The position numbers and the translations under genes are program-made. The notes below the pieces were generated by a model. The model was not told where the DNA came from, ran no database searches, and saw only the letters and a list, made by a program, of their open reading frames with translations. Positions 42,604 to 52,483 of a DNA stretch of 57,960 nucleotides are shown piece by piece; the first letter of the stretch is position 1; each line of letters begins with the position of its first letter. Source of the stretch: an uncultured Clostridium sp. (GTDB lineage: Bacteria > Bacillota > Clostridia > TANB77 > CAG-508); NCBI GenBank assembly GCA_945865665.1, contig CAMBEE010000002.1, positions 1-57,960 on the forward strand, written 5' to 3'.

Positions 42604-44400
42604 ATGGAAGAATCAATAAAAAAGATAATGCAATCAAAAACACTAATATCAGTTATACTAATAATTATAACATTTATATTGTGTACAAATACAAATATTT
42701 TTATGAATCACAAACAAAATAGTAATAATAAAGAAATAGGAATAAATAGTAGAGAAATAAATATAAATATTTTAGATGACAAAATACTATGTGAAGATGT
42801 AATAATTTTTAATAGGAATGCGCAGAAAGAAATTTTCTATCAATTTATTCAAGGTAATAATTATTTAAGTAATGTTAAAGTAGTATATATAAATAACAAA
42901 AATAATTTCCATTCAACAACATTTAATATTAGCTTATCTAAAGGAAGAATAAGTTTAGATGAATTTTTATTAAATTCGTTAAAAATAACAGGTAATAATG
43001 TAACAATAAAATTAACATATGAATTAGAAAAAGATTATATAACAAGATATAAAGATAAAGATGTTTTACCATATTTTATAGACTGGGAAAATTTAAGCTA
43101 TTTAAATAATTTAACATTAAATATCAATTCAAATGAAACTATATCAAATTTAACGGTAGACAATTTAATAAACAATGCAACGGTTACTCATAATAAAAAT
43201 AAATATAGTATTAATATGAGCAATTTAGAAGAAAACAGTAATATTAATATACTATTTGATATAAATGCAAAAATAAATAATACAATAAATTCAGAATATA
43301 TAAACGAAAAAACTGTACAAAAAAATGAAAAAACATTAAAAGAAAAAGAAGAATATAGTTATATAAATGAAAAAATACCTTCATTAATAACATTAGTAAT
43401 AATTTCAATAATTATTTTTGCAATATCGTTTAAAATTAATAGAAAAGAAAAAATAAATACTTATAGAAGAGAAACTTTAGGTCTAGTTCCACCTATTATA
43501 GCAGAAGCCATTATAGATGGAAAAATAGGATTAAAAGAATTGATTATGACTACTATAATAGACTTAAATATCAGAGGGAATATTAAGATAATAAATAACG
43601 ATATATTAGAGTTAGTATCACTAGATAACCTTGAAGGATATGAAAGAGAAATCGTAGAATTATTATTTAAAAATAATATTATAAGACTTAGTGATATTAA
43701 TAATATATTCGCTAAATCTAATAAAGAAACATTAGCATTTACTGAAAAAATAAATAATATTAAAAATTTATTGTTAGAAAAAATATTTGAAATGAATATT
43801 TTCTCTGGAGAATTAACAATAGTAAATAAGATAATTCAACTATCTGCAATTTTAATAAGCTTAAACTTACCATTAATATTTTTAAAAGACACTAATGCAT
43901 TTTGGCAGTTAATTTTACTTGTAAATATTTTCATTATCGTAAGTTATGTCAAAAAGAATAAAAATAAAACTACTATGCAGGAAGAGATGATAGAAAATTC
44001 CGGTGGCAGATCAAGGCATAAAGCTGAACTAATAGTCGCATATATAGGAATAGTATGTATTATAATAACTTCTGGTATATATGTTGCCAAATATTATTTT
44101 GTATTTTTTATAATTACATTATTAATATTCGCATTAAATTTATATACTGCACTTCAAACTCAAGCTGTTGCTTTAACAGGAAATGGAAAAAAAGAACAAG
44201 CTAAATTAATGGAGCTGAAAAAATATATAGATGATTATAGCTTGATAAAAAATAGAGATTTACAATCTGTTATAATTTGGGATGAATATTTGGCTTATGC
44301 TACAGCATTTGGAATACCAAACAAAGTTACAGATAGCATATATGAAGGATGGTATAATTTAAACTTGAATTTACAAGTAGTAGAGAAAATATTCAGATAA
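42604..44400 (+). CDS. DUF2207 membrane protein
   Basis: A 598-aa protein. N-terminal membrane helix (13-32), an extracytoplasmic Asn-rich DUF2207 domain to about 250, a second helix (about 258-276), cytoplasmic region about 280-420, further helices (about 424-475 and 488-520) and a cytoplasmic end. Sequences such as LGLVPPIIAEAIIDGKIGLKELIMTTIIDLNIRGNI and ELKKYIDDYS...WDEYLAYATAFG are typical of the family. Function unknown; members may relate to the envelope. Its place inside element 3 marks it as cargo or a gene captured after decay. Confidence 0.8.
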   Translation: MEESIKKIMQSKTLISVILIIITFILCTNTNIFMNHKQNSNNKEIGINSREININILDDKILCEDVIIFNRNAQKEIFYQFIQGNNYLSNVKVVYINNKNNFHSTTFNISLSKGRISLDEFLLNSLKITGNNVTIKLTYELEKDYITRYKDKDVLPYFIDWENLSYLNNLTLNINSNETISNLTVDNLINNATVTHNKNKYSINMSNLEENSNINILFDINAKINNTINSEYINEKTVQKNEKTLKEKEEYSYINEKIPSLITLVIISIIIFAISFKINRKEKINTYRRETLGLVPPIIAEAIIDGKIGLKELIMTTIIDLNIRGNIKIINNDILELVSLDNLEGYEREIVELLFKNNIIRLSDINNIFAKSNKETLAFTEKINNIKNLLLEKIFEMNIFSGELTIVNKIIQLSAILISLNLPLIFLKDTNAFWQLILLVNIFIIVSYVKKNKNKTTMQEEMIENSGGRSRHKAELIVAYIGIVCIIITSGIYVAKYYFVFFIITLLIFALNLYTALQTQAVALTGNGKKEQAKLMELKKYIDDYSLIKNRDLQSVIIWDEYLAYATAFGIPNKVTDSIYEGWYNLNLNLQVVEKIFR

Positions 44401-44447
44401 TTTTTTAAGAATCTGTAAAAAGATTAAATTAATTGGAAATAAAATAA

Positions 44448-44477
44448 TGAAAACCAGTATTTTATTACTGGTTTTTG
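44448..44477. terminator. Terminator after DUF2207 gene
   Basis: AAACCAGTA pairs with TACTGGTTT, with T-rich DNA after. Confidence 0.8.
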
Positions 44478-44506
44478 TTTTTAACAAATAAATAATAATT
44501 ATACTT

Positions 44507-44920
44507 TTAATACATTCTTTTTAATACATAATGACTTATTGCATAGTCAGCAATTAGCACAATTAATCCTATTATATTACCAAACGGAATTATTGGTAAT
44601 AAATTTCCAATAAGATAATTAAGAATAGCTAAAATTGAAACTGATATAATTCCAGTAGTCATTGCTTTGGTTACGTCATTATTTGCCAAATAAGATGATT
44701 TTAAAGTGATTTTTATTGATATTAATGTTGCCAAGAAACCTGCTATTAATTGAAAAATGCTCATTATTATTGTATATATACTAGAATTATGTTCTATTCC
44801 GATTGCTTGTATTAATAAAGCAGGAACTAATAGTAATACCCAAGATATAGCAATTATATCAATTCCTAATATTATACCAAATGTAATTTCATTCTTTGCT
44901 CTTTTTTCTTTAACTTTCAT
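44507..44920 (-). CDS. Four-helix membrane protein of unknown function
   Basis: A 137-aa protein with four predicted membrane helices (about 13-37, 45-68, 88-108 and 112-130) and a basic start MKVKEKRAKNE. No motif recognised. GGAGGGAGA precedes ATG. It is convergent with the DUF2207 gene and may be a related envelope function. Confidence 0.6.
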   Translation of the reverse strand: MKVKEKRAKNEITFGIILGIDIIAISWVLLLVPALLIQAIGIEHNSSIYTIIMSIFQLIAGFLATLISIKITLKSSYLANNDVTKAMTTGIISVSILAILNYLIGNLLPIIPFGNIIGLIVLIADYAISHYVLKRMY

Positions 44921-45050
44921 AATCTCCCTCCTTCTCCTTTTAATGCCTATTACATAATAAAATTATAGCAAAAGATATTATAAATGACAATAAATTTGAA
45001 AAAATAATAATCTTCTTATTTTATAAATAACACGAATATTCAAAAATCAT

Positions 45051-45195
45051 TTGACATATACAAAAAAAGTAGTATACTATATTTAACTTAAGTTTTTCAA
45101 TCGAGATCATTTGAATAGCACGGACTAGATGTGTGGTAGCATTTAGTTCTAAAAAAAAAATAGAAGTGAAGAGTGGTGGTTCTTCACTTCTTTGA
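45051..45195 (+). ncRNA. Candidate small RNA in element 3
   Basis: TTGACA (45051-45056), 16 bp, TATACT (45073-45078). Two hairpins follow: GGACTAGATG/CATTTAGTTC (45122-45150, two wobbles) and AGAAGTGAAG/CTTCACTTCT (45162-45191, perfect), then a moderately T-rich stretch. No credible coding frame. It ends close to the 3' end of the broken Schlafen-type gene. Confidence 0.45.
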
Positions 45196-45361
45196 CTATT
45201 TCTAGTTTTGGTTGTCTTCATATGTATTTCTATATTTATTTATTGTTTAAACTTCGGCTATACTTTAAACAATAATTATTATAAATTTTATATTAATTTT
45301 CGTTTAAACTTTCTTCTTTTCGTCTAAACTTCGTCTAAACTTTTTGCAATTTGTTTAAACT

Positions 45362-47026
45362 TTATTTATTTCTTAATGCCCATATAGGATATCTTGTTGT
45401 ACCAATATTTTCTAATATTTTTTCTTTTCTGTGTAAAACATCACTTACTAAATACTTTATTTTTCTTTCTTTTTGAGCAGCACTTAAATTGTCTGGCAAT
45501 TTATCCATAAGCAAAGCATCTAAATCTTTTTTGGTAATACTTCCAAAATTGTTTATATATTTTAAAACAAAATCTTTATAATATTGGTCATTAAATCCCG
45601 ATTTTTTAGTGTAAGCAACTTTATCATCAACAATTTCAGAAATTCCTTTAGAAACATATATATTAGGATATCTTCCTTCAATTAATTTATATTTTCTTAA
45701 TAAATCTGATTGTTCTTTAGTAATACTGATGTTCTTTTGAACTCTATCTAAGAGCATAACTTCAACTAAACTTAAGTCTGTATTTTCAAGCAATAATTTA
45801 GAATATTTTTCATCAATAATTTTTCCATATATAGTTACTTTAACACGATTTTCTTCAGTTAAATCATAATCTGGCATTGGAAAAAATCTTTCTCTTAATT
45901 TTTCAAAACTTCTTCTTATTCCCATACCTGCAGTATCAATCATATTCAAATTAACCATTGCTTGAGCTAAAAATGGATTTCTATAATAAGGAGGAACATA
46001 TCCCTCGTTAATAATTAATGTATCAACTGTTTATGGAATAAAACTTCCTTCATTAAGTATCATTATTTTATCTTTCATTTCAAGAATATTAACACGACCT
46101 GCTCTTCTATAATCTTGATGAGCAATAGCATTATTTAATAACTCACGAAGTATATTTATGTCATATTTATCTACTTCATTTGGAAATAATGAAGTTTGGC
46201 TTGGAATATATCTGTATCTTAAATTTCTTATTTTTTCACTAGCTTTTTCCATTGTTATTATAAAAGGAATTGTAAAATGTTCATAGTCTATAATGTTTGT
46301 CCCTTCTTGTAATTTCCAAGTTATTGTAGGAATATAATTTTCTACATAAGTATTGGTATCTTCTTTTCCTAATAATAGCCATGCTGCTCGTGTTACTTTT
46401 CCATTTAATAATACTTTTGCTTTATTTAAAAAAGATATATCATCCATATTATCTATTTCTTCAGCAATGCTTTTGTTCTCATTTTTCTTTTTAAATTGTT
46501 CTCTTGCTTTTAATACTGCATTTTTATCTAAATCATCTACAGTAAGTCCATCTACAATCTGTCTAGACCAATCAATGTTTACTGTTGATAATATTATATT
46601 TCTTTTAGTGTCATTTAAAGGAATAAGAGATTCATCATTTCTATCATAGGCAATTCCTTTCCATGTGGTAGGTACACCTATAGCAGCAGGAATTTTAAAC
46701 ATTACAACTCTATTACCGTCTATTTCAAAATCATAAATATCCAGAAATGTCATATTGTCATTTGTTGATTGTGTAATTTCTTTTTTTAATCCGTTTAAAT
46801 TTCCGTTTCTTCTATAATTAGTATTTACAAATTCGTGTGTTTTATCATGAACTCCAAATACTAACCATGCATATTGCTTATTTAAAAGATTTGCACCATT
46901 ACTTAAAGCTGAAAAATATCTTCCTAACTAATTAAAATCGAAGTTATTTTTTGCCTCTTTATATTCCACATATTCATTTTCATTATTCTCAATTAATGAT
47001 AATAAAACATTTTTTATTTCTTCCAT
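45362..47026 (-). pseudogene. Schlafen/AlbA_2-type ATP-binding protein, two in-frame stops
   Basis: Reading through gives about 554 codons from ATG 47026 (MEEIKNVLLSLIENNENEYVEYKEAKNN). It has an AlbA_2 domain (YAWLVFGVHD), a GHKL-like/AAA-4 region (LRELLNNAIAHQDYRRAGRVNILEMKDKIMILNEGSF) and a C-terminal winged helix. TAG at 46928-46930 falls where FN-K-LGRYF would be expected, and TAA at 46031-46033 in GSFIP-x-TVDTLIINEGYVPPYYRNPF. Both could come from Lys codons by A-to-T change. Such proteins are regulators or defence-associated. Confidence 0.75.
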
Positions 47027-47272
47027 AATTAAAACACCTCATCTTGTATTATTTCAATAATTTAATCTCTCTTCTTAAAAGCATTTTAACCTAATTCACT
47101 CCATAAATCAATAGTAATAGAGTTTTAAGTTTCGGTCTTTTTTGAAAAAAATCCGAAACGTTATCCACAAAATTATGAAATTTATGTGAAAATAAAGAAA
47201 AACCACCATTATTTTAGTATAATTAAGTTGATTTTAAAAAAATACACTAAACAAAATCACGGAGGTTTTTCT
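47027..47272. other. Intergenic region with insertion-sequence-like terminal hairpin
   Basis: GTTTCGG/CCGAAAC arms at about 47131-47160 sit 110 bp before the transposase remnant and may be its left end. Nothing else seen. Confidence 0.4.
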
Positions 47273-47842
47273 ATGGACAATTTTACCATAAATAATTATG
47301 AAATGAAAAGAGATATTATAAATTTTTCGAAAAAAATTTGTAAAGGAGCAAGCAAACCAGAAACAAAATTTACAATGGATATGATTTATGGAATTTCAAA
47401 ATCAAAAGATGTTCTATTATAAAGTATTGCAGGAGCTTTGGATGAAGACACTAAAAAAGCTTATACAATAGATAGATTAAGTGATAATTTATCAAATGAT
47501 TTATCGAATTTTATAAATGAAAATTATTGTAATTTAGCAATGGATTCTTTAGGTGAAAATCCAGTATTTTTAATAGATGATAGTGATATTATAAAACCAT
47601 TAGGAGAAAAATTTGAAGACTTGGGAATAGTAAGAGATGGTTCAAGTAGAAATAAATTTTATAAAAAAGGATATCATCATACAGAAATAGTTGGATTAAC
47701 ACAAAATAAAAAACAGCCAATTAGTTTGTTTTCAAAGATACATTCTTCAACCCAAAAAGATTTTGTAGCAGCTAACGATATTACATTTGAAGGAATTGAT
47801 AAGATAGTAAATATGTTAAATAAAAGAAAACAAAAAGAGTAA
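47273..47842 (+). pseudogene. Truncated insertion-sequence transposase with in-frame stop
   Basis: ATG 47273 behind GGAGG. MDNFTINNYEMKRDIINFSKKI...TKFTMDMIYGISKSKDVLL, then TAA at 47420-47422, then in the same frame SIAGALDEDTKKAYTIDRLSDNL...NPVFLIDDSDIIKPLGEKFEDLGIVRDGSS...KKGYHHTEIVGLTQNKKQPIS. DDSD probably contains the first catalytic Asp of a DDE enzyme. The frame ends at 47842, before the other catalytic residues, so the right part is deleted. The family is IS4-like in style; I cannot name it. Confidence 0.65.
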
Positions 47843-47869
47843 AGACTAATTGTTGTCATACATAGTCGA

Positions 47870-48166
47870 AGTGAGGAAATTTGTTAAAGGGTTTCCTTGC
47901 TTTTTTTGAGCATAAAAAAAGTAGATGTAGTTACAGATACATCTACAGCAAACAATATACACAAGCCGAACTAGAGTACATTGCTTAATGTAACTATATA
48001 ATAACACCTTTTTTATAATTTGTCAAATACAATTTTCCGAAAAAAATCTTAAAATATCTGACTATATCTTTGCCTATTTATTACTTGCATTATAATTGCA
48101 TTATAATTTTTTGCGATTAGTAAAAAATACAGTAAAATCAATAGTTTTTTAATTAGCGGGTCATTT
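47870..48166. other. Right end of element 3
   Basis: Hairpin AGGAAA/TTTCCT with T7 (47873-47906), hairpin GTAGATGTA/TACATCTAC (about 47931-47955) and a tandem TTGCATTATAA-type repeat near 48086-48108. No gene. No arm-type repeat shared with the left end is visible. Confidence 0.45.
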
Positions 48167-48180
48167 CACCTCGACCATAT
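48167..48180 (+). other. attR, right end of the tandem array
   Basis: CACCTCGACCATAT, 14 bp identical to the tRNA-Pro end. Chromosomal DNA resumes after it. Confidence 0.85.
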
Positions 48181-48218
48181 TTTTAATAGTGTAGGAAGTC
48201 CAACCTTAAATAGGGACA

Positions 48219-48330
48219 AAAACAAGGATATCAAGAAGACTCTAGATGTATCCTTGTTTTTTATTCTATAATTATGTCTTTCGGATAAAAAAAGAACTAG
48301 ATTAATCTATACCGAAGAAATCTAGTTCAA
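48219..48330. terminator. Two hairpins right of the array
   Basis: AACAAGGATA/TATCCTTGTT with T6 (48219-48264), probably the original terminator of tRNA-Pro. Then GAACTAGATT/AAATCTAGTTC (about 48291-48330). Confidence 0.65.
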
Positions 48331-48517
48331 TAAATAATAAATAATATAAATATATGAATTTAAAGAAATTGTAGCAAAACCAAGCAAATAAGTCAATAAG
48401 AAAAACAAAAAAAATTAAAAAAATATTGAAAAATAAACAAAAAACAGAAAGATGTCATTAATTAAATAAAATATTTAAAAATTTACAACCACCAAAAATA
48501 TCTTTAGTTTTAAACAA

Positions 48518-50024
48518 TTATAACCCTAAATCAAAAATCTCCAAATTCTCAAAAGCAGGATCATAAATATTTTTACCCATAAAATCAAACCTAGAACCAT
48601 GACAAGGGCAGTCCCAAGTTTTATCTGCATCATTCCAAGAAAGCAAACAACCAAGGTGAGTACAGATAGGATTAACCGCAAAAATATTACCGTGAAGTAT
48701 CTTTATAAATACCAACCTTTTGATTATTAACATCAATAATTCCACCAGAATTAATAGGGATTTTATCAAAATCAACAGTTGAATTTTTAAACTTTTTTAT
48801 AGCAAGAGAATTAACAGATTCAGTAATCATATTTTTAACTTCGATTCTATTTTTTATAGGATGAACACGAGTAGAATCAAACACATAAGCATATTTATTT
48901 TCTTTGCCCAAAATCATATCACACACAATATTTGCCGCAACATTAGAAGTAGTCATTCCCCACTTATTAAAACCAGTTCCAACATAAATATTGTCCATCA
49001 CATTTGAAAAACGTCCAATATATGGAATTTTATCAAGAGTAATACAGTCTCGAGTATCCCATCTAAAAAGAATTTCACAATTTGGATATAATTGTTTAGC
49101 ATAATTTTCTAAAGTACCATAAGTATCCTCATAAGGTGCAGGAGTACCAGTTTTATGACCACAACCACCAAGCAAAAGAATTTTCTTGCCATTATAATTT
49201 GCAGTTCTAAAAGAAAAAGTTGGATCAGAAGCAGTAATGTACATACCATTGTTTATAGTTTTCTTTACATCGACACCAATTACATAAGAAGAAGCTTGAT
49301 ACATCTTAAAAAAATAAATCCCAGGAAAATTCACAAAAGGATAATGTGAAGCAAGTATAACATATTTTGAAGTTACAACATTATTTGGAGTAAAAATATA
49401 AAAATTATCTCCTATTTTTTTCACATCTGTAACAGTAGTATTAGTAAAAATTTCACCATTATTTTTTGAAATACACTTAGTCAAACCATTTAGATATTTT
49501 ATTGGATTAAATTGAGCTTGATTTTTAAACTGCACAGCACCTACAACATCAAAAGGTAAGCCAGTTTTAGTAACAAAGTTTGCAGGGAAGCCCAAAGCGT
49601 TTAGAACATCAACCTCTTTTTTAATTTGAGCGACTTCATTAGGGTTTGTAGTATAAACGAAATTAGATTGTCTTTCAAAATCACAATTTATTTTTTCATC
49701 ATCAATTATATTTTTGATATTTTCAATAGCTTCCTGATTTGCAGACAAATAATCTTTTGCAAAACCTTCACCATATGTTTCAACCAAATAAGAATAAAAA
49801 AGACCATGTTGAGATGTGATTTTTGCAGTAGTGTGGCCTGTAGTTTTATGCCCAATTTCATTTTTTTCTATAATAGAAACATTTAGCCCAGCTTTTGATA
49901 AATAGTAGCCACAGGTCATTCCAAAAATTCCCGCACCTATTATACATACATCAGTATTAATATTTTTTGATAAACTTTCAAATTTACTATTATTTTTATT
50001 TTCAGTTAACCATAAAGAATTCAT
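48518..50024 (-). pseudogene. FAD-dependent oxidoreductase with C-terminal Rieske domain, frameshifted
   Basis: About 500 codons in full. The N-terminal dinucleotide fold DVCIIGAGIFGMTCGYYLSKAGLNVSIIEK leads a DAO-type amine oxidase. The C-terminus carries a Rieske [2Fe-2S] site CTHLGC and CPCHGS, both complete. One additional base at 48692 (plus G, minus C) turns ...[12 protein letters not shown] into KDTSR-stop, separating the Rieske part (48518-48691). The family couples amine or amino-acid oxidation to a Rieske centre. AGGAGAT is the SD. The defect is real or a base-calling error. Confidence 0.82.
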
Positions 50025-50319
50025 AAAAAATCTCCTTTTTATATTTATAAGAATTTATAAGAGTAAGTATAATAATTAAATCTTTGTTAGTTATATATTT
50101 TTAATTGAATTAAATTTTCTTTTTGAACATAATTAATGTGAGATAATTAAAAAATATAACTAACAAAAATAAAAACAATATAAACTTTTTTAAATTTAAA
50201 TCTATAACTATTATTTACTAAAAAAATTAATAAATACAAAAAAAGGTGGAAAAATAAAGATTAAAGTGATATACTAGGAAAAAACAAAAGACACAAAAAA
50301 GAAAGGAATGTGATTAAAA
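50025..50319. repeat. Divergent intergenic region with long inverted repeat
   Basis: TTTGTTAGTTATATATTTTTAATT (about 50083-50106) pairs, with one indel, with its complement at about 50144-50167. Apart from that only AT-rich promoter-like DNA; no gene. Confidence 0.5.
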
Positions 50320-51717
50320 ATGGAAAAAAGTTTAGAAGAAAAACTATTTAATAAAAAAGAAAACGGATGGAAAACAGTAGACACAAGAAAAAAGGAAGCA
50401 ATATTCAATTTTTCAAAAGACTACATGAACTTTTTAAATAAAGCAAAAACAGAAAGAGAATTTATAGTAGAAGCCACAAAAATGGCACAAGCAAATGGAT
50501 ATAAAGACATAGCAGAATTTGAAAAACTACAACCAGGAGATAAAATATACTTTGTAAATAGAGGAAAAAGCATGTATTTAGCAATAATAGGAACAGAAAA
50601 TATAGAAAATGGAGTTCATATTATTGGATCACATGTAGACTCACCAAGACTAGATTTAAAACCAAATCCATTATATGAAGATACAGAATTAGCATACTTC
50701 AAAACACATTACTATGGAGGTATTAAAAAATATCAATGGACAACAATTCCATTAAGCATTCATGGAGTAATAGTAAAACCAAATGGTGAAAAAATGACAG
50801 TAAATATAGGGGAAGATGAAGATGACCCAATATTTACAATAACAGATTTATTACCACATTTGGCACAAGAACAAATGGAAAAGAAACTAAAAAACGGAAT
50901 CGATGGAGAAGACCTAAACGTTTTAATTGGAAGTATTCCATATCAAGATACAGATGCAAAAGAAAAAGTTAAATTAAATATTTTAAATATTTTAAATCAA
51001 AAATATGGAATAATCGAAGCAGATTTACAAAGTTCAGAATTAGAAATAATACCAGCATTTAAAGCAAGAAGCTTAGGGTTTGATGCAGGATTAGTTGCAG
51101 CATATGGTCAAGATGACAAAGTGTGTGCATACACATCACTTGCAGCAATGATGACATTAGAAAATGTTAAAAACACAGCAGTATGTATTTTATCAGATAA
51201 AGAAGAAATCGGAAGTATGGGAAATACAGGAATGGAATCACATATGTTTGACTTCTTTATATCAGAGGTGTTAAACAAATTAGGAGTAAACAGACCGAAC
51301 CTATTAGATAAAGTATTTTGCTTCTCAAAAATGTTATCATCAGATGTAGACGCAGGATTCGACCCAATTTATGCATCAGTTTCAGATAAGACAAATGCGG
51401 GATTCATTGGAAAAGGAATAAGCTTAAATAAATATACAGGTGCAAGAGGAAAATCAGGAGCATCTGATGCAAATGCCGAATACGTTGCTTGGGTTAGAAA
51501 TGTATTAGAAAAAAATGATATCAGATATCAAATAGCAGAACTTGGAAAAGTAGATATCGGCGGTGGAGGAACTATCGCATATATATTAGCAAATAAAGGA
51601 ACAGACGTTATTGACTGTGGAGTACCAGTACTTTCAATGCATGCACCATATGAAGTAACAAGTAAATTTGATATATATTCAGCTTTTGAAACATACAAAG
51701 CATTCTGGAAAGAATAA
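50320..51717 (+). CDS. M18 family aminopeptidase
   Basis: A 465-aa cytosolic zinc exopeptidase. Motifs: HIIGSHVDSPRLDLKP (metal His and Asp), AYGQDDKVCAYTSL (bridging Asp), LSDKEEIGSMGNTGMESHMFD (general base Glu-Glu), and VPVLSMHAPYEVTSKFDIYSAFETYKAF (last metal His). Length and order fit bacterial M18 enzymes related to aspartyl aminopeptidase. Role: trimming acidic or neutral N-terminal residues from peptides. AAAGGAATG precedes ATG. A terminator-like repeat follows. Confidence 0.92.
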   Translation: MEKSLEEKLFNKKENGWKTVDTRKKEAIFNFSKDYMNFLNKAKTEREFIVEATKMAQANGYKDIAEFEKLQPGDKIYFVNRGKSMYLAIIGTENIENGVHIIGSHVDSPRLDLKPNPLYEDTELAYFKTHYYGGIKKYQWTTIPLSIHGVIVKPNGEKMTVNIGEDEDDPIFTITDLLPHLAQEQMEKKLKNGIDGEDLNVLIGSIPYQDTDAKEKVKLNILNILNQKYGIIEADLQSSELEIIPAFKARSLGFDAGLVAAYGQDDKVCAYTSLAAMMTLENVKNTAVCILSDKEEIGSMGNTGMESHMFDFFISEVLNKLGVNRPNLLDKVFCFSKMLSSDVDAGFDPIYASVSDKTNAGFIGKGISLNKYTGARGKSGASDANAEYVAWVRNVLEKNDIRYQIAELGKVDIGGGGTIAYILANKGTDVIDCGVPVLSMHAPYEVTSKFDIYSAFETYKAFWKE

Positions 51718-51718
51718 A

Positions 51719-51848
51719 AAATAGGGATTGTGGGACGGGTCTTCAATCCCGTCTTTTATATCCTTTTGTGCCCTTTTTGGAACATTATTAATAATTCTAT
51801 GTAATATAAAAAAATTAGGGATTGAAGACCCGTCCCCCAATCCCTAAA
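51719..51848. repeat. Long inverted repeat of a GGGATTG..CAATCCC unit between convergent genes
   Basis: About 30 bp at 51721-51752 recur inverted at 51816-51848 with one internal mismatch. Each copy is itself a hairpin (GGGATTG/CAATCCC) around GGGACGGGTCTT. It probably terminates both neighbours and looks like a dispersed repeat unit. Confidence 0.75.
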
Positions 51849-51851
51849 AAT

Positions 51852-52190
51852 TTAAATATTTTCTAACAAGTCAATAACAGAAACAACAAATTCCAACTTA
51901 TCATTAGGTAATTTGCTAGCTTTTTTTGCTAATTCCATTTGAGTTTCCAAATCTTTATTGACAATTAATTTTTCAAAAATAACATTAGGAGAAATTCCTA
52001 AAATATTCATATAGTTAACAAGGGTTTCGACTTTAACTCCGCCAGTTCCATTTTCAATTCTAGAAATATACTTTACAGAAATGCCTAATTTTTCAGCAAT
52101 TTTTTCTTGAGTAAGTTTATTTTTGACACGGTACTCTTTAAAAACTTCTCCAAGTACTTTATCAATATCTAATTTTTTTAAAGACTTCAT
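51852..52190 (-). CDS. XRE family HTH transcriptional regulator
   Basis: A 112-aa protein. HTH: VFKEYRVKNKLTQEKIAEKLGISVKYISRIENGTGGVKVETLVNYMNILGI, a Cro/CI-type fold with a GTGG loop that differs from the common GKxxP. The C-terminal 40 residues are helical and may dimerise. AGGTAT is a weak SD. No obvious target; it may regulate itself or the surface-protein gene on its right. Confidence 0.85.
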   Translation of the reverse strand: MKSLKKLDIDKVLGEVFKEYRVKNKLTQEKIAEKLGISVKYISRIENGTGGVKVETLVNYMNILGISPNVIFEKLIVNKDLETQMELAKKASKLPNDKLEFVVSVIDLLENI

Positions 52191-52483
52191 TTTATACCTC
52201 CATATTATTTACAACAATTCCATAATAAAGTATATCAAGGCATTCAGGGGATTTAAACCAATTGGTAATATGAAACCTCCAAAAATCATAATATAAATAA
52301 ATAATTGAAATTAAAAGGATGGTTTAGAACAAAAAACCAAGATATGTAACACTATTAGTTATACCCAGATATTTAGAATAATATTAATACGAATTGGAAT
52401 AAAAGAATAAAATAAAAAGATTCTTAAAAAAGGTTGAAAAAAAAATAAAAATATAATAAGATATAAAAGAGAGGGTAAGACAA
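52191..52483. other. Divergent intergenic region
   Basis: AT-rich. No gene, strong hairpin or clear consensus promoter seen. Confidence 0.4.

Larger units (their letters stand above)
38934..48177. mobile_element. Element 3: decayed integrative mobilizable element without integrase
   Basis: Bounded by att cores at 38923 and 48167. Rep, TnpV, DUF6664-like, oriT and MobC are of the element 1 type. The relaxase has two frameshifts. Between 42.6 and 47.9 kb lie a DUF2207 protein, a four-helix membrane protein, a candidate RNA, a broken Schlafen-type gene and a transposase remnant. No integrase or excisionase is found. Confidence 0.8.

Noticed and set aside
45362..47422. Stop-codon reassignment (TAG/TAA read as Lys)
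   Set aside because: Neighbouring intact genes use TAA and TAG as normal stops and the third stop does not fit a Lys codon. Decay is simpler.
49155..49886. Plus-strand frames within the FAD oxidoreductase gene
   Set aside because: Antisense shadows of a conserved enzyme, without ribosome sites.
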